Source: Bacteriovorax sp. UBA1852
GTDB lineage: Bacteria > Bdellovibrionota > Bacteriovoracia > Bacteriovoracales > Bacteriovoracaceae
Assembly (NCBI GenBank): GCA_002338505.1
Contig: DDIK01000175.1
Span: forward strand, 1-8,862
Length of the DNA stretch: 8,862 bases
Direction of reading: 5' to 3'
Position 1 is the first letter of the stretch. Every line of letters starts with the position of its first letter. This document shows, piece by piece, positions 1-5,957 of the stretch. The position numbers and the translations under genes are program-made. The notes beneath the pieces were generated by a model. It saw only the letters and a list, made by a program, of their open reading frames with translations, ran no database searches and had not been told where the DNA came from.

Positions 1-616
1 CATTAAATTTAGTGAATGGCAGGCACTTCTTGCAGGAGACGGACTCCTCAATACCTCCTATTCACTTATGGCACAAATGGAAACAAATAAGCTTAGAGAG
101 CTCTTAAAGTACGTCTCTTGGTGTTTAGGCCCGAAAGGATTAATTTTAGGTCAGGCATTAGATTTGTCTGGTGAAATGACAAAGTCTTTTTCAAATACTA
201 GGCTTACTCATGAGCTCAAAACAGCAAGACTTATCCAAGCCTCACTTGTCGGCTCACTAATACTCTGCAGGCAAGACTATCAATTATCAAAATATAAAAG
301 CCTTCACCTATTCGGTAAGCATTTAGGACTTCTCTTTCAATTTATCGACGACCTTACGGAACTAAGCGAGAAAGAGCTTTCAGATCACGAATCAAAGGTT
401 AATCCTTGGCCTAAAAATAATGAAAAATGCTTCGATCAAATCAGTCATTCTTTAAAGTATATAAGAAGATACTTAAGTGAAAATAAGACGCCAATGCTTG
501 AAGAAATTGTAAATGAGTACCTGAAAAAAATGAAGACTTCATTAGAGAAGTCTTCGGATATTATTGAAGGTCATTTAAATAGAAGTTTAAATCCAGCCAT
601 AAGTCTGTTGGATTGA
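1..616 (+). CDS. Polyprenyl (isoprenyl diphosphate) synthetase family protein, 3' part
   Basis: The open frame runs in from the left edge (codons in phase from base 2) and stops with TGA at 614-616. It encodes the C-terminal ~204 residues of a trans-isoprenyl diphosphate synthase, an all-alpha cytosolic enzyme that condenses isopentenyl diphosphate with allylic diphosphates. The first visible residues (WQALLAGDGLL) match the LLAGDAL helix that follows the first Asp-rich motif, so that motif lies off-window. The ATG at 68 is therefore internal, not the start. GQALDL (codons ~146-163) and KTARLIQAS are family hallmarks. The second Asp-rich motif reads FQFIDDLTE (DDLTE at 347-361), with Glu where DDxxD has its last Asp. 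The usual K-x-T-[YF]-P that follows reads KVNPWP, so the site is divergent. Chain-length specificity cannot be read from this part. The 3' end overlaps the convergent MerR gene by 30 bp. Confidence 0.85.
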   Translation, partial: IKFSEWQALLAGDGLLNTSYSLMAQMETNKLRELLKYVSWCLGPKGLILGQALDLSGEMTKSFSNTRLTHELKTARLIQASLVGSLILCRQDYQLSKYKSLHLFGKHLGLLFQFIDDLTELSEKELSDHESKVNPWPKNNEKCFDQISHSLKYIRRYLSENKTPMLEEIVNEYLKKMKTSLEKSSDIIEGHLNRSLNPAISLLD

Positions 617-1024
617 ATTCGTTCGCTGAATGATATCTAAGAGTAATTTCTTGGCCTGATCAATAGCTTCAAAATTAATATCCCTATGACCCTTGACAAC
701 CTCGTCTCTCACTAAAGACTTTTTAACTTTAGAGGCTTTAGAAGATTTAGTCGCCTCTTCTGTCTGGTCAGTGCCACTGTTAATTTTCGATTTTACTCTT
801 TCGATAGTGAGCTTCTCATCAAATAATAAGGTTTTAACTTTTAAAATAAACTCTATATGATCTCTTTCGTAGAGCTTACCGCCAGTAGAGGATACAACAG
901 GCTTTATCTCATCAAACTCACTCTCCCAAAATCTTAAAACGTAAGGCTTTACACCTGTAAGACTACAAACTTCATCTTGCTTAAACATTGATTTTCTAGG
1001 GATTAAGACATTTGATTGTTCCAA
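587..1024 (-). CDS. MerR-family transcriptional regulator (ihfA-linked type)
   Basis: 145 residues. The N-terminal winged helix-turn-helix (about residues 13-80) carries the MerR signature: FKQDEVCSLTGV, then LRFWESEF, the wing G-G-K-LYERDHIEFI and a dimer helix LLFDEKLTIERVKSKI. A Ser/Thr/Lys-rich linker (83-105) joins it to a C-terminal amphipathic helix (116-138). There is no effector-binding domain or metal-binding cysteine cluster, so the ligand is unknown. The start is TTG at 1024, supported by a GAGG Shine-Dalgarno six bases upstream. The next in-frame ATG (residue 13) would cut into the HTH. It begins 17 bp after the ihfA stop and is surely co-transcribed with it. A MerR protein just downstream of ihfA is a common proteobacterial arrangement (for example in Pseudomonas), although its role is not established. 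Its 3' end overlaps the convergent synthetase gene. Confidence 0.85.
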   Translation of the reverse strand: MEQSNVLIPRKSMFKQDEVCSLTGVKPYVLRFWESEFDEIKPVVSSTGGKLYERDHIEFILKVKTLLFDEKLTIERVKSKINSGTDQTEEATKSSKASKVKKSLVRDEVVKGHRDINFEAIDQAKKLLLDIIQRTNSIQQTYGWI

Positions 1025-1030
1025 ACTATA

Positions 1031-1034
1031 CCTC
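1031..1034 (-). promoter_or_regulatory. Shine-Dalgarno deciding the TTG start of the MerR gene
   Basis: On the minus strand the 17-nt gap after the ihfA stop reads GACGAGG, then the six-base spacer TATAGT, then TTG. This is a canonical GAGG at ideal distance and the only good site near the 5' end. It favours TTG at 1024 over the ATG twelve codons later. Confidence 0.7.
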
Positions 1035-1041
1035 GTCTAAA

Positions 1042-1452
1042 TTAGAAGTCTGAATCTAAATCATCAAACTTGTCATCGTTATTCATAAAAGAAGTCAGAG
1101 CTTTAGGAGTTCCATCTTGAACAGGAAGACTTGTATCTTCTTTTCCAGCATCATTAATTCTATGACCGAACCTTGATGTTACGTCTTCTTTAAGGACTTG
1201 GGAAGGCTTAAATGTAAGGACTCGCCTAGCAGAGATCTCCATCGATTCACCTGTCTGAGGATTACGCCCGATCCTAGTTGGCTTATCTCTTATAGAGAAA
1301 TTGCCGAATCCAGAAATCTTAACTTTTTCACCTCTAGCAAGAGTGTCTTTGATAACTTTAAAAACAAGATCAACAAGATCAGCTGCTTCTTTCTTTGAGA
1401 AACCTGCTTCTTTATACACTCTCTCGACAATATCTGCTTTTGTTAAGCTCAT
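1042..1452 (-). CDS. ihfA: Integration host factor alpha subunit with acidic C-terminal extension
   Basis: 136 residues. Residues 1-95 are a full HU/IHF fold: the helical dimer core SLTKADIVERVYKEAGFSKKEA, the turn SGFGNFSIRDK, and the DNA-binding arm with GRNPQTGE (R63-N64-P65, where P65 is the intercalating proline) closing with ARRVLTFKPSQ. ISARRVLTFKP matches IHF alpha (E. coli ITARRVVTFRP) better than HU or IHF beta. IHF bends DNA sharply and works as an alpha/beta heterodimer in nucleoid organisation, recombination and transcription. The beta gene is not in this window. E. coli IhfA is 99 residues, so this one has ~37 extra, ending in an Asp-rich tail (D126, D127, D130, D131, D133, D135). 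ATG at 1452 has a strong GGAGGA (1457-1462) four bases upstream. It lies 114 bp downstream of the receiver gene and 17 bp upstream of the MerR gene. Confidence 0.93.
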   Translation of the reverse strand: MSLTKADIVERVYKEAGFSKKEAADLVDLVFKVIKDTLARGEKVKISGFGNFSIRDKPTRIGRNPQTGESMEISARRVLTFKPSQVLKEDVTSRFGHRINDAGKEDTSLPVQDGTPKALTSFMNNDDKFDDLDSDF

Positions 1453-1540
1453 TCAATCCTCCATGATTATAATCTAAAAGCCTTATATATTAATAGGTTA
1501 GCAAGAAAATTCGTTGTTTTAAAGAAAAAAATACTTAGGC

Positions 1541-1566
1541 ATAATAATCCCTTTTAGGCTTATTAT
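1541..1566 (-). terminator. Possible weak hairpin terminator after the receiver gene
   Basis: Immediately after the receiver TGA the minus strand can fold ATAATAA/TTATTAT (7 bp), then a G-A mismatch, then CC/GG around a six-base loop. A run of six T (1525-1530) follows about ten bases later. The stem is AT-rich and the T-run is displaced, so it could equally be a 3' stability element or chance. Confidence 0.3.
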
Positions 1567-1959
1567 TCACTTTGCCATTGAATTCATCTGCTCTTTTACT
1601 TGGGCCTTAATGATATCGAAATCAAATGGCTTAACAAAAAAGCCTGTAGCACCCTTAGAAATAGCCTTTTCAATATGCTCATCCCCTCCATAGGCACTAA
1701 TCATATAGACAGGTATATTCGGATGACTCTGCTGAAGTCGATCTAAAAACTCATACCCATTCATTACTGGCATATTAATATCTGACATAACTAATCCGAT
1801 TTGATCTTCATTCAGGATATCGAAGAAGGTTGTTGGTTCTTCTAAATATGTGATCTTTATCTTGCCGCTAGATAACTCTTTATCAAAGAAAGCATTAAAT
1901 AACATTTCCATTGCTCTTTCATCATCAATTACAACAATGTGATAAGGATTAGTATCCAT
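1567..1959 (-). CDS. Stand-alone response-regulator receiver domain protein (CheY-like)
   Basis: 130 residues, a receiver domain and nothing else. All key positions are present: acidic pair D12-D13 (VVIDDE), phospho-acceptor D60 (VMSDINMP), the Thr/Ser switch S88 (MISAYG) and K110 (FFVKPFD). There is no DNA-binding or enzymatic output, so it should act as a CheY/Spo0F-like shuttle or protein-interaction switch. The cognate histidine kinase is not in the window. ATG at 1959 has AGGAG (1968-1972) at an eight-base spacing. The gene sits 94 bp after parC and 114 bp before ihfA in the same direction. The upstream gap holds a perfect inverted repeat and a TATAAT box, so it probably has its own promoter. 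A functional link to the topoisomerase or IHF genes is only suggested by position. Confidence 0.9.
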   Translation of the reverse strand: MDTNPYHIVVIDDERAMEMLFNAFFDKELSSGKIKITYLEEPTTFFDILNEDQIGLVMSDINMPVMNGYEFLDRLQQSHPNIPVYMISAYGGDEHIEKAISKGATGFFVKPFDFDIIKAQVKEQMNSMAK

Positions 1960-1968
1960 ATAAACAAC

Positions 1969-1999
1969 TCCTATTTCACTATTATATAGTGAAATAGGA
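1969..1999. repeat. Perfect 14-bp inverted repeat over the receiver -10 and Shine-Dalgarno
   Basis: Arms 1969-1982 (TCCTATTTCACTAT) and 1986-1999 (its exact reverse complement) flank a three-base spacer (1983-1985). The centre contains a minus-strand TATAAT (1981-1986). The gene-proximal arm includes four bases of the AGGAG ribosome site of the receiver gene (1968-1972). As DNA it could be an operator for a dimeric regulator. As RNA it would be a stable hairpin masking the ribosome site. Confidence 0.8.
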
Positions 2000-2028
2000 T
2001 TTATAAAAACAAGATTTTCATGTGTAAG
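1981..2028 (-). promoter_or_regulatory. Candidate promoter(s) of the receiver gene
   Basis: Two overlapping minus-strand options. (a) -10 TATAAT at 1981-1986 in the centre of the inverted repeat, with only a poor T-rich -35, giving a start near 1974 and a short leader. (b) -35 CTTACA (2023-2028), a 17-bp spacer and -10 TATAAA (2000-2005), giving a start near 1993. Both would give transcripts lacking most or part of the 5' arm of the hairpin. The spacing in (b) is ideal, but neither promoter is proven. Confidence 0.45.
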
Positions 2029-2053
2029 TATTTGAAACTAAATAAGAGCTTAA

Positions 2054-3559
2054 TTATTTCTTAACTTTCTTTTTAGCCTTCTTCTTTGCTTTCTTCTTCT
2101 TGGCCTCTTTCTTTTCGACCTTTTGAGCTTTTTTCTTTCCAAGCTTATCTTGCTCTTTAGCAATTTTCTTTAGAAGCTTTTCTTTTTCCTGATCTTTTTG
2201 CTTACGCCAAGCCGTTAAATTATCGTCAACTTCTTGAAGCTCTTCGATAAGCTTCTTTGCAACCAAGCGATCACTCTTAGCGACTTTGGTATATTCTAAA
2301 AGCTTTTTCTTGTCTTCGGTAATCATCAGCTTACGTTTTTCTACTTCTTCTTTAGTCATTCGATAAATTGGCATATCCGCAAGATAATCTGCGTAAACGT
2401 ATTTATTCTTCACAAGATATTCGACAAAACTCTTCCTATTTTTTTGCTTCGTCGCCACTTCATATTCTTTCTTTTTTATAAATCTAATGATCTCGTTATT
2501 TTGAGTTAATTTCTCCTCAAGCTTTTCACAACGAAGCTCATATCTTCTCTTAACAACCTTAAGTCTTTCATCAGTGAAGATCTCAATAATTGACTCAGCC
2601 TTATTGAAAATTCTCACCCCACGCTCAGAGATAAGCGTATAGTTTGGAGAGAATGTAGACTTAACTCCTATAGTTTCTTTCACCTCTTTTAGAGTGACAT
2701 CTTGCCCTTTTTTAAAGAGAAGTTCGATCATAATTTCATTACTCACAGATGAGTCAACAAAGTCTTTAATAAAACCAGTTTCAATGAATTTTGAAAGGTG
2801 TTTATATATTTTTGATGAATCATATCCTCTTGGAAGCTCTGTGATAAAAATACTTCCATCAATTTCTTCAAAGCTCATATGAAATATAAGCTTTCCCTTA
2901 TGATCTATTTCAATCGGCAAAGTATAGTCATGGACATAGGGCTTAAGTTTTCTTGCCTTTCCATTCTCAACATAGAAAATCATCGATTTTACAATGTCAC
3001 GATGATGGAAACTAGGTATCGAGCTTGAGAAACCTGTACCAATTCCCTCTGCACCGTTTAACAACATCAGTGGCAGCTTTGGTAGTAACCCAACAGGCTC
3101 CATCGTTCTCTCATCATAATTTGGAACCATATCAACCTGGTCCATATCATCAAAGAGTAAATACTCGGCAACCTTACCAAGCTTACACTCAATATATCTT
3201 GAAGCTGCTGCATCAGTCTCCATCCTCTCGCCAAAGTAACCCTTCTTATCAATGAGAGGATAATTATTTGAAAAAGTATAATCTTGAGCCATATTTACGA
3301 TGGCCGACTCAACAGAGGCTGGGCCATGTGGATGAAGCGTAAGAACGAGACCTGTCGCAGAAGAAACCTTAAGTAAGCCCTTTGATTGATTCTTCCAAAG
3401 AGTGTAGAGAATTCTTCTTTGTCCTGGCTTTAAACCATCCTGTAGATAAGGAATCGCACGATCCATTAACGTATAAATTTGGTAATTTCTATATTCCTCT
3501 TTTACAATTTGTGAAAGAGTTATGGATTCTAATGAATGTAGATATGTTTCAGTTGTCAT
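2054..3559 (-). CDS. parC: Type IIA DNA topoisomerase A subunit (ParC-like), short, with Lys-rich tail
   Basis: 501 residues (E. coli ParC has about 750). It is the DNA breakage-reunion subunit of a topoisomerase IV-like heterotetramer that passes one duplex through another. Order: winged-helix domain (~20-125) with DGLKPGQRRIL (41-51), HPHG (76-79) and catalytic Y122 after R121 (AAASRYIECKL). Then come the tower with LLNGAEGIGTGFSSSIP (166-182), a C-gate coiled coil (~322-460) and a lysine tail. The GyrA/ParC C-terminal beta-pinwheel is absent. NGAEGIGTG and the stretch with DMPIYRMTKEEVEKR (395-409) resemble eukaryotic topoisomerase II rather than bacterial GyrA/ParC. At GyrA positions 83 and 87 (quinolone contacts) this protein has A81 and S85. 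In residues 475-501, 18 of 27 are Lys. ATG at 3559 has AGGA six bases upstream. It starts 15 nt after parE, so the two are co-translated partners. The label topoisomerase IV is by exclusion: no pinwheel, so unlikely to be a gyrase. Confidence 0.85.
   Translation of the reverse strand: MTTETYLHSLESITLSQIVKEEYRNYQIYTLMDRAIPYLQDGLKPGQRRILYTLWKNQSKGLLKVSSATGLVLTLHPHGPASVESAIVNMAQDYTFSNNYPLIDKKGYFGERMETDAAASRYIECKLGKVAEYLLFDDMDQVDMVPNYDERTMEPVGLLPKLPLMLLNGAEGIGTGFSSSIPSFHHRDIVKSMIFYVENGKARKLKPYVHDYTLPIEIDHKGKLIFHMSFEEIDGSIFITELPRGYDSSKIYKHLSKFIETGFIKDFVDSSVSNEIMIELLFKKGQDVTLKEVKETIGVKSTFSPNYTLISERGVRIFNKAESIIEIFTDERLKVVKRRYELRCEKLEEKLTQNNEIIRFIKKKEYEVATKQKNRKSFVEYLVKNKYVYADYLADMPIYRMTKEEVEKRKLMITEDKKKLLEYTKVAKSDRLVAKKLIEELQEVDDNLTAWRKQKDQEKEKLLKKIAKEQDKLGKKKAQKVEKKEAKKKKAKKKAKKKVKK
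2057..2146 (-). repeat. Lysine-codon-rich low-complexity end of parC
   Basis: This encodes residues 472-501, dominated by AAA/AAG codons in KKKA/KKKV-type units. It is a low-complexity purine tract on the coding strand, similar in nature to the longer tract at the end of parE. Such tracts are prone to slippage, so length variation between strains would be expected. Confidence 0.75.
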
Positions 3560-3574
3560 ATATTTTCCTAAAAG

Positions 3575-5881
3575 TTAATCTAGATAATCAATCATGTCAG
3601 CAAGTCTTCCAGCCGACTTCTTCTTTGCTGAAGCCTTCTTGCGAGTAGCCTTCTTTTTTGCAATTTTCTTTGCAGCGCCACTAGCCTTCTTTGCAATCTT
3701 CTTTGCTTTTTTCTTAGCTGCAGATTTAGCAACCTTCTTGGCGGCTTTCTTCGCTACTTTTTTTGCCGCTTTCTTTGCAGTTTTTTTCGCAACCTTCTTG
3801 GCCTTCTTTACTACTTTTTTAGTGGCTTTCTTAGCCGGCTTTTTAGCAATACTTGAATCACCTGATTGTCTTGTTGAAGAAGAAGCTTTCTCTGTATCTG
3901 TCTTACCTGTTTTAACATCAGAATATTCATCATCAGAGTCCATCAAGAGCTCTTTACGAAGATTAGTGTCCTTACCAAAGCAGATATGTAACATCTCTTT
4001 AGCCTTCGCCGCATCTTCAGCAGTAATTTTTGTATATTCATCTTTTGACAGAACATACTTCCAGGCTTCTGGAGACATTTCCCCCAGTCCCTTGTTTCGG
4101 TGGATGACTTTTATATTTTCGTCCGTCGTTTCTCTAAATACCTCAAGCTCTTTATCACTTTCAAAGTAATGAGTTTTCTTATTTGTCACAACCTCAAAGA
4201 GCGGAGCTTTTGCAATTTGAATCGATCCCATATCAAAGAGCTCAGGAAAGAATTGATAGAAGAAATTGGTTAAGAGTGTATTAATATGTCCACCATCAAC
4301 ATCTGAGTCAGCAAGAAAAACAATATTAGAATATCTAAGTTTTTCTGGCTCTATATCAATACCAATTCCAAGTCCAATACTGGCCATAATGTCGGTAAAT
4401 TCCTGATTATTTAAAATGTCTTTGATTCCAGCCTGAGCGACATTCATAGGCTTACCTTTAAGAGAAATTCCACCTTGATAAAGCTTATTTCTAGCAGATC
4501 TTAGTCCACCAATGGCTGAATCCCCTTCACAAATAAAAAGCGTACAAAGGTTTCTCTTCTTTCTCTCATTGGCATCAAGAAGTTTTTCAACTCTTTGTCT
4601 CTTAGATTTTCGAGCCGTCTTCGCAGCTTCTTTAAGAACCTGAAATTTGTGACGAGACTTTGCTCTTTCAAGGACAACTTCAAGATAGTCCTTATTTTTT
4701 CGCATGAACTTGTCCATATTCTTAGTCACAAATTCTTCAATCGCTTTTTCTAAGTGTGTATCTCTAACAAGCTTTCTCTTGGTCTGAGATTCAAACCTCG
4801 GATTAGGCATTGTAATACCTAGAATAAAAGTCACGCCCATTAAAACGTCATTATCCGTGATTTGAACTTTCTCTTTCTTCGCAGCTCGCTCGAGCTTATC
4901 TTTAATTTTATTAATAAAGAGTCTTCTTATTCGGTCATGGTGAAAACCGCCATCATAAGTTGGGGTTGAGTTAACAAAGGAAATAAACCTTTCTCTCTCT
5001 TCACTGCCAAGAAGCATTGTTGTTGAAAGGGAGAGATCAATCTTTCCTTTAACTTTCTTTTTCTTAGCATTTACAGTTTCATAAATATATTCAGAGTCAC
5101 CAATGTGTTCAGCATGCTCAGAATCAATTCTTTGAGCTAATTCAAAGAGTCCTTTTTGATAGTGAAACTTTTCTTTATTAAAATAGAATGCAAGACCCGG
5201 GTTATTATACGCAAGGTCGATAATTCTCTTTTTTAGAAGTTCAGAATCGACAACATTATTCTTATAGACTTCATTAGAAAGCGTCAGGGTTATCTTGACC
5301 CCAGAGTGGCCCTTAAAAGTCTTGGCCTTACCTTTCTTTGTCTTCAGTGCACCATCGATAAATGTAATCGTTTGCTCTTTCTTAGAATTATAGTGTCTCA
5401 CTGTAACTTTAAATTCGTCACTAGTTAGACAAGTTGCTGCAGCTCCAAGTCCATTTTGCCCTAGAGTACGATGCAGAAAGCCCTTCGCGTCTGTTTCTTC
5501 ATCTTTAAACTTTGAACCAGTTCTAAACTCAGAATAAACTTGAGGAATTTTTGGTAGTGGAAAACCTATACCATTATCTTCTACAGTGATCGTTTTACCG
5601 TCATCACTCAGGTATGTATGAACTTCAGTGACATGGCCTCTGTAAAATTCATCAATACAATTATCTAGAAGTTCCTCGATGGCCTTAGATTTTGCCTGGT
5701 GAAATTTCACCGTGCCAAAATTTACCTCATGTTCTCCATAGGTATAGGTTTCAAGATCTTCAATATCGTTACTTCCAAAAACTAATGTAATTCGATTACG
5801 ACAGTGCCAACGCTGATCTTTACTTTCGATAACTGCGTCTTTTGTTCTGCCTTTTCGTTTGACTGACTCAATGCGTCCCAT
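3575..5881 (-). CDS. parE: Type IIA DNA topoisomerase B subunit (ParE-like) with histone-H1-like tail
   Basis: 768 residues; the ATPase/TOPRIM partner of the A subunit. The GHKL ATPase (~30-205) has E70 and N74 (EELLDN), DNGIG (102-106), TGSKF (121-125) and the lid GQNGLGA (141-147). The transducer (~215-400) has FVNSTPTYDGG and the QTK loop (Q366-T367-K368, ATP-sensing Lys). TOPRIM has E452 in CEGDSA and D525/D527/D529 in ADSDVDG, the Mg2+ ligands, followed by NKGLGEMSPEAW (597-608) and FGKDTNLRKE. All catalytic residues are intact, but the usual N-terminal RPGMYIG is replaced by ITLVFGS. After an acidic/Ser linker (~648-678), residues 680-757 are 38/78 Lys with Ala and no Asp or Glu, like histone H1 or Hc1. 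The protein then ends in RLADMIDYLD. ATG at 5881 has AGGGG (5892-5896) ten bases upstream. It is first in the operon, 15 nt before parC, and divergent from the secreted protein gene. Confidence 0.9.
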   Translation of the reverse strand: MGRIESVKRKGRTKDAVIESKDQRWHCRNRITLVFGSNDIEDLETYTYGEHEVNFGTVKFHQAKSKAIEELLDNCIDEFYRGHVTEVHTYLSDDGKTITVEDNGIGFPLPKIPQVYSEFRTGSKFKDEETDAKGFLHRTLGQNGLGAAATCLTSDEFKVTVRHYNSKKEQTITFIDGALKTKKGKAKTFKGHSGVKITLTLSNEVYKNNVVDSELLKKRIIDLAYNNPGLAFYFNKEKFHYQKGLFELAQRIDSEHAEHIGDSEYIYETVNAKKKKVKGKIDLSLSTTMLLGSEERERFISFVNSTPTYDGGFHHDRIRRLFINKIKDKLERAAKKEKVQITDNDVLMGVTFILGITMPNPRFESQTKRKLVRDTHLEKAIEEFVTKNMDKFMRKNKDYLEVVLERAKSRHKFQVLKEAAKTARKSKRQRVEKLLDANERKKRNLCTLFICEGDSAIGGLRSARNKLYQGGISLKGKPMNVAQAGIKDILNNQEFTDIMASIGLGIGIDIEPEKLRYSNIVFLADSDVDGGHINTLLTNFFYQFFPELFDMGSIQIAKAPLFEVVTNKKTHYFESDKELEVFRETTDENIKVIHRNKGLGEMSPEAWKYVLSKDEYTKITAEDAAKAKEMLHICFGKDTNLRKELLMDSDDEYSDVKTGKTDTEKASSSTRQSGDSSIAKKPAKKATKKVVKKAKKVAKKTAKKAAKKVAKKAAKKVAKSAAKKKAKKIAKKASGAAKKIAKKKATRKKASAKKKSAGRLADMIDYLD
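3614..3844 (-). repeat. Imperfect repeats encoding AKK-type units in the parE tail
   Basis: About 230 bp encoding residues 680-757, built of variable AKKV/AKKA/AKKT/AKKI units. On the plus strand it appears as recurring TTCTTTGC and ACCTTCTTGGC words. The units diverge at DNA level, which suggests selection on the basic protein composition rather than a fresh expansion. The opposite strand shows a long Phe/Ala-rich open frame that is an artefact of this composition. Confidence 0.8.
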
Positions 5882-5957
5882 GCTTTGAATTCCCCTGTCT
5901 TATTCTGTATGTCATGTTAAAATAGAGCGACTTTGCTATAAAAATGATAAGGTTACA
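5882..5957. promoter_or_regulatory. Divergent promoter region between parE and the secreted protein gene
   Basis: A 76-bp gap must serve both directions. On the plus strand an extended -10 is visible: TGC followed by TATAAA (5937-5942), with only a weak -35 (around 5914-5919). This predicts a start near 5949. On the minus strand no convincing -35/-10 pair for parE could be chosen. No inverted repeat was seen here. Confidence 0.4.

Noticed and set aside
68..70. ATG at 68 as the start of the polyprenyl synthetase gene
   Set aside because: The same frame is open to the left edge and encodes the conserved LLAGD helix, so the true start lies outside the window.
1466..1471. TATAAT just upstream of ihfA as its -10
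   Set aside because: Transcription would start within the GGAGGA ribosome site, which is too close for the strong Shine-Dalgarno seen; an upstream promoter or read-through is more likely.
2040..2059. AAATAA/TTATTT inverted repeat at the end of parC as a terminator
   Set aside because: Only six AT pairs, overlaps the coding end, and no T-run follows.
3025..3255. Plus- and minus-strand open frames inside parC (3025-3255, 3067-3252, 3382-3648, 2694-2882)
   Set aside because: They are antisense or out-of-frame shadows of a clearly coding topoisomerase sequence.
3594..4169. Plus-strand open frame of 191 codons opposite the parE tail
   Set aside because: Its Phe/Ala-rich sequence is simply the complement of Lys/Ala codons; no ribosome site or family resemblance.
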